From Ruminococcus sp. (GTDB lineage Bacteria > Bacillota > Clostridia > Oscillospirales > Ruminococcaceae): a stretch of 46,018 nucleotides of DNA. The position numbers and the translations under genes were made by a program. The stretch spans positions 1 through 46,018 of the forward strand of contig JAISIH010000055.1 of the NCBI GenBank assembly GCA_031262105.1, given 5' to 3'. The notes under the pieces were generated by a model. That model did not search any database. It was given only the letters and a program-made list of their open reading frames with translations, and had not been told where the DNA came from. Shown here piece by piece: positions 23,634 to 31,573 of the stretch; the stretch's first letter is position 1, and every line of letters begins with the position of its first letter.

Positions 23634-24203
23634 ATAGCAAAACAAGAATTACCGATAAACAACCAAATCCGCGAACGTGAAGTCCGCCTTATCGGTGCCG
23701 ACGGCGCACAGCTTGGTATCGTATCCGGCAGAGATGCTCAAAGCATGGCGGACGAAAAAGAACTCGATTTAGTCATGATCAGTCCCGGGGCTGTTCCCCC
23801 GGTCTGTAAGATAATGGACTACGGTAAATTTGTCTTCGAGAAGAACAAACGCGACAAAGAAGCAAAGAAAAACCAGAAAATCGTCGAGACAAAAGAAATC
23901 AGAATGTTCTCAACAATCGACACCAACGACTTTAACACAAAAGTTTCCCACGCTTGCAGTTTCCTCAAGGGCGGCGACAAAGTAAAAGTCCAAGTCCGCT
24001 TCCGCAAACGCGCAATCGCTCACCCTCACCTCGGCGAAGAGCTTCTCATTAAATTCCGCGAAGCTTGCTCCGAGTTCGGCTCTCACGAGGGCAAACCCGT
24101 CATGGAAGGCAGACAGATGATGATCCTCCTAACCCCGAAAAAGGCGGTAGGCAGCACAGGGACGGCGGCGGCAACAGAGACGACTGCTCAAGAAAAAAAG
24201 TAA
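23634..24203 (+). CDS. infC: Translation initiation factor IF-3, with a probable AUA start
   Basis: This 189-residue factor binds the 30S subunit, prevents premature 50S joining and proofreads the start codon. The conserved N-terminal domain (AKQELPINNQIREREVRLIG, GAQLGIVS) is encoded upstream of the first ATG at 23745, so that ATG cannot be the true start. The frame is open back to TAG 23610-23612, and the only site with a ribosome-binding sequence (GGAGG at 23621-23625, 8 bases away) is ATA at 23634. infC genes commonly use AUU or another weak start for autoregulation, and AUA fits that role. The C-terminal domain includes KIMDYGKFVFEK and VKVQVRFRKRA, and a short Thr/Ala tail ends the protein. 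rpmI and rplT follow. Confidence 0.9.
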   Translation: MAKQELPINNQIREREVRLIGADGAQLGIVSGRDAQSMADEKELDLVMISPGAVPPVCKIMDYGKFVFEKNKRDKEAKKNQKIVETKEIRMFSTIDTNDFNTKVSHACSFLKGGDKVKVQVRFRKRAIAHPHLGEELLIKFREACSEFGSHEGKPVMEGRQMMILLTPKKAVGSTGTAAATETTAQEKK

Positions 24204-24234
24204 ATCCCATAAAAATGGAATGGAGCTAATAAAA

Positions 24235-24432
24235 ATGATAAAGCAAAAATCACATTCCGGTGCGAAAAAGCGTTTTTCCATCACCGGCTCAGGTAAAGTT
24301 AAATTTCAACACGCGAACAAACTTCACCGCCGTATCTCAAAAACTCACAAATCTAAGCGTCAAGGCCGCAACGCCGGAATCTGCTCATCCGCAAACGCGG
24401 CAACCATGAAGGTTCTGATACCCTACAAATAA
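24235..24432 (+). CDS. rpmI: 50S ribosomal protein L35
   Basis: This 65-residue, very basic protein begins MIKQKSHSGAKKRFSITGSG, which is the L35 signature, and contains ANKLHRRISKTHKSKR. The ATG at 24235 is chosen over an in-frame ATG at 24220 because GGAG at 24222-24225 lies 9 bases upstream of it and inside the longer version. It binds 23S rRNA. Its position between infC and rplT is the standard order. Confidence 0.96.
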   Translation: MIKQKSHSGAKKRFSITGSGKVKFQHANKLHRRISKTHKSKRQGRNAGICSSANAATMKVLIPYK

Positions 24433-24488
24433 GCCCGGGCGTTTTTTTACCCGCGCAAAAAATTAATGATAACGAGGTTTTAAGATAG

Positions 24489-24842
24489 ATGGCACGTGTA
24501 AAAGGTGCGCTCGCTACGCGCAAGAGAAGGAACAAGACATTAAAGCTTGCGAAGGGATATTGGGGCGCGAAAAGCAAGCACTTCAAAATGGCTAAAGAAG
24601 CCGTAATGAAATCCGGGCAGTACGCTTATATCTCCCGCAGACTCAAAAAGAGAGATTTCAGAAGCCTTTGGATAACCCGTATTTCCGCGGCTTGTAAACT
24701 AAACGGCATGAACTATTCGACATTTATAAACGGGCTTAAAAAAGCGGGGATAACCCTCAACCGCAAAATGCTTTCCGAGATTGCTATAAGCGATGCGGCA
24801 GGTTTTACAAAACTTACCGAAACAGCTAAGGCGGCTCTTTGA
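24489..24842 (+). CDS. rplT: 50S ribosomal protein L20
   Basis: This 117-residue protein matches L20 end to end: [24 protein letters not shown] at the start (first 20 residues [20 protein letters not shown]), then [24 protein letters not shown] and [24 protein letters not shown]. It is an early 50S assembly protein and in Firmicutes usually represses its own operon by binding the leader upstream of infC. GAGG lies about 12 bases before the start. A terminator follows. Confidence 0.97.
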   Translation: MARVKGALATRKRRNKTLKLAKGYWGAKSKHFKMAKEAVMKSGQYAYISRRLKKRDFRSLWITRISAACKLNGMNYSTFINGLKKAGITLNRKMLSEIAISDAAGFTKLTETAKAAL

Positions 24843-24868
24843 AGCCTTAAAAGATAACTTAAAAAATG

Positions 24869-24899
24869 GGTTAGCGGACGCGGTTCGCTAACTCTTTTT
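24869..24899 (+). terminator. Intrinsic terminator of infC-rpmI-rplT
   Basis: GTTAGCG (24870-24876) and CGCTAAC (24886-24892) form a 7-bp stem with a 9-base loop followed by TCTTTTTG. It separates the ribosomal operon from the next gene, whose start is only 16 bases away, so some read-through into the methyltransferase gene is likely needed. Confidence 0.8.
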
Positions 24900-24914
24900 G
24901 AGAAAAATTAACAT

Positions 24915-25637
24915 ATGAACATCGTATCTGCGGATAACGCAAAAATAAAAGAATATAATAAACTAGCAAAGCATAAAAAATACAGGGATGAACTGGGCAA
25001 ATTTGTCCTCGAGGGCGAACGGCTCGTGTCTGACGCGGCTTTGGGCGGGATAATCCCCGAAATGATATTTTGTACCGAGAAGTTCGCGGAAAAATATGAC
25101 AACGCTTATATTATCACCGAGGCTATTGCAGAACGTATAAGCGAAACAAAATCTACTCAAGGTATATTCGCAGTCTGCACAAAACCGCCGGAAAAGCCTG
25201 TAAAATCGGACAAGGTTATCGTCTTAGCGGGCTTACAGGACCCCGGCAACATCGGCACAATAATCCGCACAGCCGATGCAATGGGAATTACTGACATAAT
25301 CGCAATAAACACCGCCGACATCTATTCGCCGAAATGCACAAGGGCGGCGATGGGGAGCCTCTTTCATGTTAACATTGTTTGCGCAAACTCACTTCCCGAA
25401 ATTTTGCAGGGTTACACCGTTTATGCGGCGGTAACAGGCGGCGCGGCTGACGTTCGGAGCGTTTCTTTCGACAAAAAAAGCGCGATAATAATCGGTAACG
25501 AAGCTAACGGCATACCCGAAGAAATTCTCGAAAAATCGGATATGCGTATTACTATAAATATGCCCGGCAACGCTGAATCGCTTAACGCGGCGGCGGCGGC
25601 GGCAATCTTAATCTGGGAACTCCGGAGGGGAACATAA
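24915..25637 (+). CDS. SpoU/TrmH-family RNA 2'-O-methyltransferase
   Basis: This 240-residue protein has an N-terminal RNA substrate-binding domain (EGERLVSDAALGG) and a C-terminal SPOUT knot domain. The three SpoU motifs are visible: LQDPGNIGTIIRTADAMG, SPKCTRAAMGSLFHVN, and the SAM loop IIIGNEANGIPEEI ... NMPGNAESLNAAAAAAI. It methylates a ribose 2'-OH in rRNA or tRNA; the exact nucleotide cannot be assigned. Relatives often sit just after rplT, as here. The start lacks a good ribosome site (upstream is the terminator and AT-rich sequence), and no promoter fits between, so expression may depend on read-through. topA begins 3 bases after its stop. Confidence 0.92.
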   Translation: MNIVSADNAKIKEYNKLAKHKKYRDELGKFVLEGERLVSDAALGGIIPEMIFCTEKFAEKYDNAYIITEAIAERISETKSTQGIFAVCTKPPEKPVKSDKVIVLAGLQDPGNIGTIIRTADAMGITDIIAINTADIYSPKCTRAAMGSLFHVNIVCANSLPEILQGYTVYAAVTGGAADVRSVSFDKKSAIIIGNEANGIPEEILEKSDMRITINMPGNAESLNAAAAAAILIWELRRGT

Positions 25638-25640
25638 AAA

Positions 25641-27710
25641 ATGTCAAATCTTGTTATAGTCGAATCACCCGCGAAGGCGAAGACAATCGGGAAATATCTT
25701 GGGAAAGATTACGATGTAATTGCCTCAATGGGGCACGTTCGCGACCTTCTCAAGTCGAAGATGGGGATTGACTTCGAGAACGGTTTTACCCCCACTTACA
25801 CAGAGATGAAGGGCAAAGAAGACATTATAAAAAAGCTCAAAACGGCGGCGAAGAAGGCTGATTACGTTTACCTTGCGACCGACCCGGACCGCGAGGGCGA
25901 AGCTATTTCTTGGCATCTTGCCCAAATTTTGGGCTTGCCGCTCGACAACAAAAACCGTGTAACCTTCAACGAGATTACAAAAAGCGGAATCGACGCCGGT
26001 ATGAAAGGCAAGCGCAGGATTGACATGGAGCTTGTCAATGCCCAACAGGCGAGGCGTCTTCTCGATCGGATCGTCGGCTATAATCTCTCGCCGTTTTTGT
26101 GGCGGAAGGTTAAGCGCGGTCTCTCCGCAGGGCGTGTGCAGTCGGTTGCGGTGTCGCTAATCGTTGACCGCGAGAACGAAATCCGCGCATTTTCGCCGGA
26201 AGAATATTACACAATCGACGGAATTGCCTTTGCGCCGCCCTCCCGCAAGCAGTTTGAAATCAGCTACTACGGCGTTGAGGGCAAGAAAAAGGAGCTTAAA
26301 AACGAGCGTCAGGCTCTCGATATAATGAAGCGAATCGACGGCGCAGATTTCGCCGTTTCAAGCGTTAAAAAATCCGTCCGCAAAAAATCTCCCGCGCCTC
26401 CGTTCACAACCTCGACCCTCCAACAGGAAGCATCGAAGAAATTAGGTTTCGCCGCCTCCCGCACTATGAAAGCGGCGCAAACGCTCTACGAGGGCGTTGA
26501 CGTTGACGATCTCGGCACGCTGGGACTTATTACCTATATGCGTACCGACTCGCTTCGTATTGCCGACGAAGCCAAGGCAACCGCTGCCGAGACGATTAAA
26601 GAAATATACGGAAAAGAATATGTTCCCGAAAAATACAATGAGTATAAATCAAAAAAGGCAGCCCAAGACGCTCATGAAGCAATCCGCCCGTCTATCCCGT
26701 CGATAACCCCCGAAAAGGTCAAGGGCAGCCTCAACTCCGACCAATACAAGCTTTACAAGCTCATCTGGGAGCGTTTTATCGCGAGCCAGATGACGTCATG
26801 CACCCTCGACATGGTTTCCGCCGACAATAACGCGAACGGCGTAACCTTCCGCGCAACCGGCTTCACCGTGCGTTTTGCGGGCTACACAGTCTTATACCAA
26901 GAATCGAAGGACGAGGACGAGTCAAAATCCCTCCCCGAGCTTCACGAGGGCGACAAGCTCAAGATAAAATCTCTCGAGAAAAAACAGCACTTCACCTCGC
27001 CGCCCCCGCGCTACACAGAGGCTTCCCTCATCAAGGCGATGGAAGAAAACGGCATAGGTCGCCCCTCAACCTACGCGCCGACGATTAGCACAATCATAAA
27101 CCGTTACTACGTCGAACGCGAGGGCAAGGCGTTAAAGCCCACGCCGCTGGGCGAAGTTACGACAGAACTCATGAAAGACCACTTCAAAAATATCGTGGAC
27201 ACCCGCTTCACCGCCGGCATGGAAGAAGAACTCGACGAAATCGAAGAGGGCAAGAAAAATTGGCAAGACACACTCAAAGACTTCTACAGCGATTTTGAAA
27301 CCGAGCTGAAAGAAGCCGAAACAGCCATGGAGGGCAAGCGGATGCGCGTGCCGTCCGAAGAGACGAACGAAGTCTGCGAAGTTTGCGGAAAACCCATGGT
27401 CATAAAAATCGGGCGTTTCGGCAAATTCCTCGCCTGCTCCGGCTTCCCCGACTGCACCAACACAAAGCGGATCGCCGTTGACACCGGCGGAATCTGCCCC
27501 AAGTGCGGCTCCCGCATCTTGGCAAAAAAATCCCAAAAAGGCAAAAAATACTACGGCTGTGAAATGAATCCCCAGTGCGATTTCATGACGTGGGACCAGC
27601 CCCTCTCCGACAAATGCCCCAAATGCAACAACGGCACAACCCTCTTCCGCAAAGGCTCAAAGGTATATTGCGTTAAATGCGATTATACTGACAGTTATAA
27701 AAAATTATAA
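25641..27710 (+). CDS. topA: DNA topoisomerase I (type IA)
   Basis: This 689-residue enzyme relaxes negative supercoils by single-strand passage. The N-terminal Toprim domain (MSNLVIVESPAKAKTIGKYL; acidic DPDREGEAISWH at 81-92) is followed by the core with catalytic Tyr299 in LITYMRTDSLRI. The C-terminus has three zinc-ribbon units with Cys pairs: CEVCGKPM...C..C, CPKCGSRI...C..C and CPKCNNGT...C..C, which bind single-stranded DNA. Length is typical of Firmicutes. It is part of the tight run SpoU-topA-trmFO-plsX-rnc. Confidence 0.97.
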   Translation: MSNLVIVESPAKAKTIGKYLGKDYDVIASMGHVRDLLKSKMGIDFENGFTPTYTEMKGKEDIIKKLKTAAKKADYVYLATDPDREGEAISWHLAQILGLPLDNKNRVTFNEITKSGIDAGMKGKRRIDMELVNAQQARRLLDRIVGYNLSPFLWRKVKRGLSAGRVQSVAVSLIVDRENEIRAFSPEEYYTIDGIAFAPPSRKQFEISYYGVEGKKKELKNERQALDIMKRIDGADFAVSSVKKSVRKKSPAPPFTTSTLQQEASKKLGFAASRTMKAAQTLYEGVDVDDLGTLGLITYMRTDSLRIADEAKATAAETIKEIYGKEYVPEKYNEYKSKKAAQDAHEAIRPSIPSITPEKVKGSLNSDQYKLYKLIWERFIASQMTSCTLDMVSADNNANGVTFRATGFTVRFAGYTVLYQESKDEDESKSLPELHEGDKLKIKSLEKKQHFTSPPPRYTEASLIKAMEENGIGRPSTYAPTISTIINRYYVEREGKALKPTPLGEVTTELMKDHFKNIVDTRFTAGMEEELDEIEEGKKNWQDTLKDFYSDFETELKEAETAMEGKRMRVPSEETNEVCEVCGKPMVIKIGRFGKFLACSGFPDCTNTKRIAVDTGGICPKCGSRILAKKSQKGKKYYGCEMNPQCDFMTWDQPLSDKCPKCNNGTTLFRKGSKVYCVKCDYTDSYKKL

Positions 27711-27719
27711 GAATACAAA

Positions 27720-29054
27720 ATGGATAAAATATCGGTAATCGGCGGCGGGTTCAGTGGGGTTGAAGCGGCTTTTGCGCTTGCTTCGCACGGCTTTTCTGTT
27801 ACCCTTTTTGAACAGAAGCCCGCTAAGTACACCCCCGCGCATAGCTACCCCGGGCTTTGCGAGCTTGTCTGTTCAAATTCGTTTAAGGCGTCGCGTATTA
27901 ATTCTGCCGCCGGGCTCCTCAAAGCGGAGATGAAACTCCTCGGCAGTCTTACCGTTCCCGTTGCCGAAAGCTGCGCTGTTCCGGCAGGCGGGGCGTTGGC
28001 TGTTGACCGCAAGGCGTTTTCGGACGCGATAACATTGAAAATTGCCGCCCACCCGCTAATCACTGTCGAAAACTACGAAATAACCGAAATCCCCGACGGT
28101 AACGTCATTATCGCTACAGGTCCTCTTACCGACGGCGGTTTGGCAGAAAGTATACAAAAAGTATTAAGTGCGGCAAAATGTACAGCTTCGGGGGCTGAAA
28201 CAGCGGGCAATTCCGGCGAATTCCTACATTTTTTCGATGCCGCCGCCCCGATTATTACGGCGGAGTCTATCGACATGAACACGGCGTTTTTCGGCGCGAG
28301 ATACGGCCGCGGCGAGGACGATTATATAAACTGCCCATTTAACGAAAAGGCGGATTACGAGAGGTTTATTAACGCGCTTATAACCGCCGAATCCGCCCCG
28401 AAGCATGAAATTGACAGGGTTTATGAGGGTTGTATGCCGATTGAGGTTTTGGCGAAAAGGGGCTTTGACGCGCCGCGCTTCGGTCCGCTCAAGCCTGTGG
28501 GCTTCACCGACCCTGTAACCGGGCGGCGGCCATACGCGCTTGTCCAGCTTCGGAAAGAGACGAGCGAGGGCAGGCTTTATAACATTGTCGGTTTTCAGAC
28601 GAACCTAAAATTCGGAGAACAAGAACGTGTTTTCCGTCTTATCCCGGGGCTTCAAAACGCCGAGTTTGCGCGATACGGCGTCATGCACCGCAACAGCTTT
28701 ATCGACAGCCCGAGGCTTCTCAACGCGGATTTTTCGCTAAGAAAAGATGGGCGGATAATCTTCGCGGGGCAGATTAGCGGCGTTGAGGGTTACATGGAAT
28801 CGGCGGCGAGCGGGCTTATCGCCGGGATTTCCCTTGCAAGAAAATTAGCGGACAAGCCGCCGCTGCTCTTGCCGAAAACGACCATGACAGGCGCGTTAAC
28901 GGCGTATATTTCGGACGAATCGGTAAAAAAATTCGAGCCGATGGGTGCGAATATGGGGATACTGCCGCCGCTCTGTGAGCCGATTAAGGGCAAGCAGGAG
29001 CGTTATCAAGCTTTGGCGGACAGGGCGATTGCCGACTTAGAGAGGATATTATGA
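27720..29054 (+). CDS. trmFO: Methylenetetrahydrofolate-tRNA (uracil-5-)-methyltransferase TrmFO
   Basis: This 444-residue FAD protein methylates U54 in the T-loop of tRNAs using methylenetetrahydrofolate and NAD(P)H. The FAD-binding loop VIGGGFSGVEAA opens the protein. The motif CELVCSNSFKASRINSAAGL contains the conserved Cys51, and YEGCMPIEVLAKRG supplies the second conserved Cys; the C-terminal FAD motif is FAGQISGVEGYMESAASGL. In Firmicutes it classically follows topA, as here. Its TGA overlaps the ATG of plsX by four bases, which indicates translational coupling. Confidence 0.97.
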   Translation: MDKISVIGGGFSGVEAAFALASHGFSVTLFEQKPAKYTPAHSYPGLCELVCSNSFKASRINSAAGLLKAEMKLLGSLTVPVAESCAVPAGGALAVDRKAFSDAITLKIAAHPLITVENYEITEIPDGNVIIATGPLTDGGLAESIQKVLSAAKCTASGAETAGNSGEFLHFFDAAAPIITAESIDMNTAFFGARYGRGEDDYINCPFNEKADYERFINALITAESAPKHEIDRVYEGCMPIEVLAKRGFDAPRFGPLKPVGFTDPVTGRRPYALVQLRKETSEGRLYNIVGFQTNLKFGEQERVFRLIPGLQNAEFARYGVMHRNSFIDSPRLLNADFSLRKDGRIIFAGQISGVEGYMESAASGLIAGISLARKLADKPPLLLPKTTMTGALTAYISDESVKKFEPMGANMGILPPLCEPIKGKQERYQALADRAIADLERIL

Positions 29055-30046
29055 GAATAGTTGTTGATGCTTTCGGCGGGGATAATGCGCCGGGGGAAGT
29101 TATTAAGGGCGCTTATAGGGCTTTGAAGGAGCTTGAAGTTGAGATAGTTCTTTCGGGGGATAAGGATAAGATACGGCAAACGGCGCGTGAGATTGCTGTG
29201 CCGCTTAATGATTTTCACGTGCTAAATACGGATGTTGTTTTTGATATTCATGAAGAGCCTACCAAGATTTTGAAAGAATATAAAGACTCTTCGATGGCGA
29301 TTGGGCTGAGGGCTTGCGCCGAGGGGAAAGGCGACGCGTTCGTTTCGGCGGGTTCGACGGGGGCGTTGACTGTCGGGGGGACATTTATTGCAAAGCGGCT
29401 TAAGGGGATAAAACGCCCGGCACTTGCGCCGATTCTGCCGTCGGACAAGGGGTCTTTCATGCTGCTTGATGCGGGGGCGAATACCGAGTGCCGCCCGGAG
29501 ATGATTGTCACGTTCGCACTCATGGGTTCAGCCTACATGGAAGCTGTCGGGGGGATTTTTTCGCCGAAAGTCGGTCTATTAAACATCGGCACGGAGGAGA
29601 CGAAGGGCAGACCGGTCGATGTTGAAACCTATAAGCTTCTGCAAAACGCGCCGATAGAATTTTACGGCAATGTTGAAGCGCGTGAACTGCCGATCGGGGA
29701 ATGTGACGTTGTGGTTGCGGACGGATTTACCGGGAATATCGCGCTGAAACTTTATGAGGGCATGGGCTCATATTTCGGGAAGACGTTAAAGGGAATGTTA
29801 ACCGGCGGGGCGGGGACGATTGCGGGGGCGCTTATACTTAAAAAGATTAAGGCGTTTCGCAAGAAGATGGACTATAAAGAGGTCGGCGGCGCAGTCCTTC
29901 TCGGGGTTTCAAAGCCTGTTATAAAGGCACACGGAAGCTCCGACGCAACGGCTTTTTATAACGCAATCCGTCAGGCGAAACTTTGCGTTGACGGCGATAT
30001 AATCGGAAAAATTACGGAGAAACTCACCGCTGATGAAAATAGCTGA
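29051..30046 (+). CDS. plsX: Phosphate acyltransferase PlsX
   Basis: This 331-residue peripheral membrane enzyme makes acyl-phosphate from acyl-ACP, the first step of phospholipid synthesis in most Gram-positives. Signatures: MRIVVDAFGGDNAPGEVIKGA, SAGSTGALTVGG, LLDAGANTECRPEM, NIGTEETKGR, VVADGFTGNIALKLYEG and GGAVLLGVSKPVIKAHGSSD. The ATG overlaps the trmFO stop. The next gene, rnc, starts 14 bases before the plsX stop, and the acpP gene often found between them is absent. Confidence 0.97.
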   Translation: MRIVVDAFGGDNAPGEVIKGAYRALKELEVEIVLSGDKDKIRQTAREIAVPLNDFHVLNTDVVFDIHEEPTKILKEYKDSSMAIGLRACAEGKGDAFVSAGSTGALTVGGTFIAKRLKGIKRPALAPILPSDKGSFMLLDAGANTECRPEMIVTFALMGSAYMEAVGGIFSPKVGLLNIGTEETKGRPVDVETYKLLQNAPIEFYGNVEARELPIGECDVVVADGFTGNIALKLYEGMGSYFGKTLKGMLTGGAGTIAGALILKKIKAFRKKMDYKEVGGAVLLGVSKPVIKAHGSSDATAFYNAIRQAKLCVDGDIIGKITEKLTADENS

Positions 30047-30740
30047 AAATAACGCCGTGCTTCTTGAAACGGCGATCGGTTATATCTTTAACGATAAAAA
30101 TTTAGCGCTTGAGGCACTCTGCCACTCAAGTTATGTTAACGAGGCTGAAATTAAGATTCGGTCTTATGAGAGGCTCGAGTTTTTGGGGGACAGCGTTCTT
30201 TCCGTCGTTATATCGAAGTGGATTTATGAAAAATATCCCAAACTTTCGGAGGGGGAACTCTCGAAGCTCCGCACGGCTCTTGTCTGTGAAGACGCGCTTT
30301 GCGAATTTGCGAAGCGGATAAATTTGTCAGAAATGATCCTCTTCGGGCAGGGCGAAAAGAAGCTCGGCACAAGGGGGAAACATTCGATAATCGCGGACGT
30401 TTTCGAGTCGATTATTGCTGCAATTTATCTCGATTCCGACATAAATCGGGTGACGGAATATATTTTAAGCTTCATGCCGGCAGACCCCGCCGCCGTTTAT
30501 ATGGACAGCGTCGGCGTAAAGAGCGACTATAAAACGAAGCTCCAAGAGATAATCCAAAAAAACCCTGAGGAACATATCGAATACGCCGTCTTAGCCGAAG
30601 AAGGTCCGCCGCACGCGAGGGTTTTCACCGCCGCCGTCATGCTCAATTCAAATGTTTTATCGAAGGGGCAAGGCAAAACGAAGAAGCAAGCCGAGCAGGA
30701 AGCCGCAAAAGCCGCCCTGTCGCTGATGGGGCTTAAATAA
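30033..30740 (+). CDS. rnc: Ribonuclease III
   Basis: This 235-residue enzyme cleaves double-stranded RNA, including rRNA precursors. The catalytic domain carries YERLEFLGDSVLSVVIS with the metal-binding Glu/Asp and the second acidic site ADVFESIIAAIYLD; the C-terminal double-stranded RNA-binding domain (about 160-233) ends KGQGKTKKQAEQEAAKAAL. The start lies within plsX, 14 bases before its stop; an alternative start further in would cut the first helix. A hemerythrin gene follows after 11 bases. Confidence 0.96.
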   Translation: MKIAENNAVLLETAIGYIFNDKNLALEALCHSSYVNEAEIKIRSYERLEFLGDSVLSVVISKWIYEKYPKLSEGELSKLRTALVCEDALCEFAKRINLSEMILFGQGEKKLGTRGKHSIIADVFESIIAAIYLDSDINRVTEYILSFMPADPAAVYMDSVGVKSDYKTKLQEIIQKNPEEHIEYAVLAEEGPPHARVFTAAVMLNSNVLSKGQGKTKKQAEQEAAKAALSLMGLK

Positions 30741-30751
30741 AGGAGGAAATT

Positions 30752-31153
30752 ATGTACACATTTACCGCAGATCTCGAAACAGGGAACAAGCTAATCGACA
30801 CCGAACACCGTCAGCTTTTTGCCGCGATAAACGGCTTACTCGAAGCTTGCAACGCCGGTCAGGGGCGTGCGAACGTCGAAAAGACTGTGAAATTTTTAGA
30901 GGACTACACCGCGAAGCATTTTTCGGACGAAGAGGAACTTCAAAAGAAGTCAAAATACCCCGATTACGCAAACCACCACAATATCCACGAGGGTTTCAAA
31001 CGCCATGTGGCGGAAATCGGCGCGGAACTAAACGCAAAAGGTCCGTCGATTTTACTCGTCTCAAAGGTCAATTCCGAAATCGGCGATTGGCTCATAAACC
31101 ATATCAGAACGCAGGACAAGAAGCTCGCCGCACACATAAAGGCGAATTCTTAG
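30752..31153 (+). CDS. Bacteriohemerythrin
   Basis: This 133-residue protein binds O2 at a di-iron centre. All seven ligand positions are visible: H19 (DTEHRQLF), H56 and E60 (KHFSDEEE), H75 and H79 (HHNIHEGF), H117 and D122 (HIRTQDKK). In anaerobes such proteins scavenge, transport or sense oxygen. The gene has a strong AAAGGAGG ribosome site and lies 11 bases after rnc, so it could be a late member of that transcript. No partner domain (kinase, MCP, cyclase) is fused. Confidence 0.92.
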   Translation: MYTFTADLETGNKLIDTEHRQLFAAINGLLEACNAGQGRANVEKTVKFLEDYTAKHFSDEEELQKKSKYPDYANHHNIHEGFKRHVAEIGAELNAKGPSILLVSKVNSEIGDWLINHIRTQDKKLAAHIKANS

Positions 31154-31172
31154 TACATAGCAAATTTTACAC

Positions 31173-31203
31173 ATAATAAATTTTCCCCCTTTTGATAATA
31201 CTA
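31173..31203 (+). promoter_or_regulatory. Possible sigma-G-type (forespore) promoter of the SASP gene
   Basis: AATACTA at 31197-31203 matches 6 of 7 bases of a sigma-G -10 (CATACTA). ATAATA at 31173-31178 matches 4 of 6 of the -35 at an 18-bp spacing. Forespore control is expected for this gene family; the match itself is modest. Confidence 0.4.
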
Positions 31204-31230
31204 CTAAAGCAAACCCTACCTATCAAAAGG
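31188..31230 (+). promoter_or_regulatory. Perfect 10-bp inverted repeat upstream of the SASP gene
   Basis: CCTTTTGATA (31188-31197) is exactly inverted by TATCAAAAGG (31221-31230) with 23 bases between. The left arm overlaps the putative -10 region and the right arm contains the start of the ribosome site AAAAGGAG. It could be a DNA operator. If transcription starts further upstream, it could instead be an RNA hairpin hiding the ribosome site. Confidence 0.5.
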
Positions 31231-31245
31231 AGTTAAATTATTATA

Positions 31246-31524
31246 ATGAAGAAATCAACAACTACAACTACAAAAACAACACGTTCTTCCGGCAGCTCAT
31301 CCTCTTCCTCATCCTCTGCACAACCGAAGTCAACACCATCCGTTCAACCCACAGCTCACGGCAGAGACACCCTCGAAAGATTTAAGATGGAAGCCGCTTC
31401 CGAAGTCGGCGTTCAGCTCAAAAACGGCTATAACGGCAACCTAACATCAAAACAAGCCGGCGCAATCGGCGGACAGATGGTCAAGAAGATGATTGATTCC
31501 TATAAAAAAGGAAACAAAAGTTAA
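31246..31524 (+). CDS. Alpha/beta-type small acid-soluble spore protein (SASP) with Ser/Thr-rich N-terminus
   Basis: This 92-residue protein ends in a standard alpha/beta SASP domain: RFKMEAASEVGVQLKNGYNGNLTSKQAGAIGGQMVKKMI, shown in part as GYNGNLTSKQAGAIGGQMVK. These proteins saturate DNA in the dormant forespore, switch it towards A-form and protect it from UV and heat. The first 38 residues are an unusual low-complexity tail of Thr, Ser and Lys; the family is normally about 60-75 residues with a short N-terminus. The gene proves a sporulating ancestry. The ribosome site AAAAGGAG is 13 bases from ATG, longer than usual. A terminator follows at once. Confidence 0.9.
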   Translation: MKKSTTTTTKTTRSSGSSSSSSSSAQPKSTPSVQPTAHGRDTLERFKMEAASEVGVQLKNGYNGNLTSKQAGAIGGQMVKKMIDSYKKGNKS

Positions 31525-31534
31525 CACAAAAATA

Positions 31535-31573
31535 AGAGCAGACCAATAAAACGGTCTGCTCTGTCTTTATTTT
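31535..31573. terminator. Bidirectional intrinsic terminator
   Basis: AGAGCAGACC (31535-31544) and GGTCTGCTCT (31553-31562) form a perfect 10-bp stem with an 8-base loop, followed by GTCTTTATTTT on the plus strand; the minus side has TTATTTTTG. It separates the SASP gene from the convergent secreted beta-helix gene. Confidence 0.88.
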
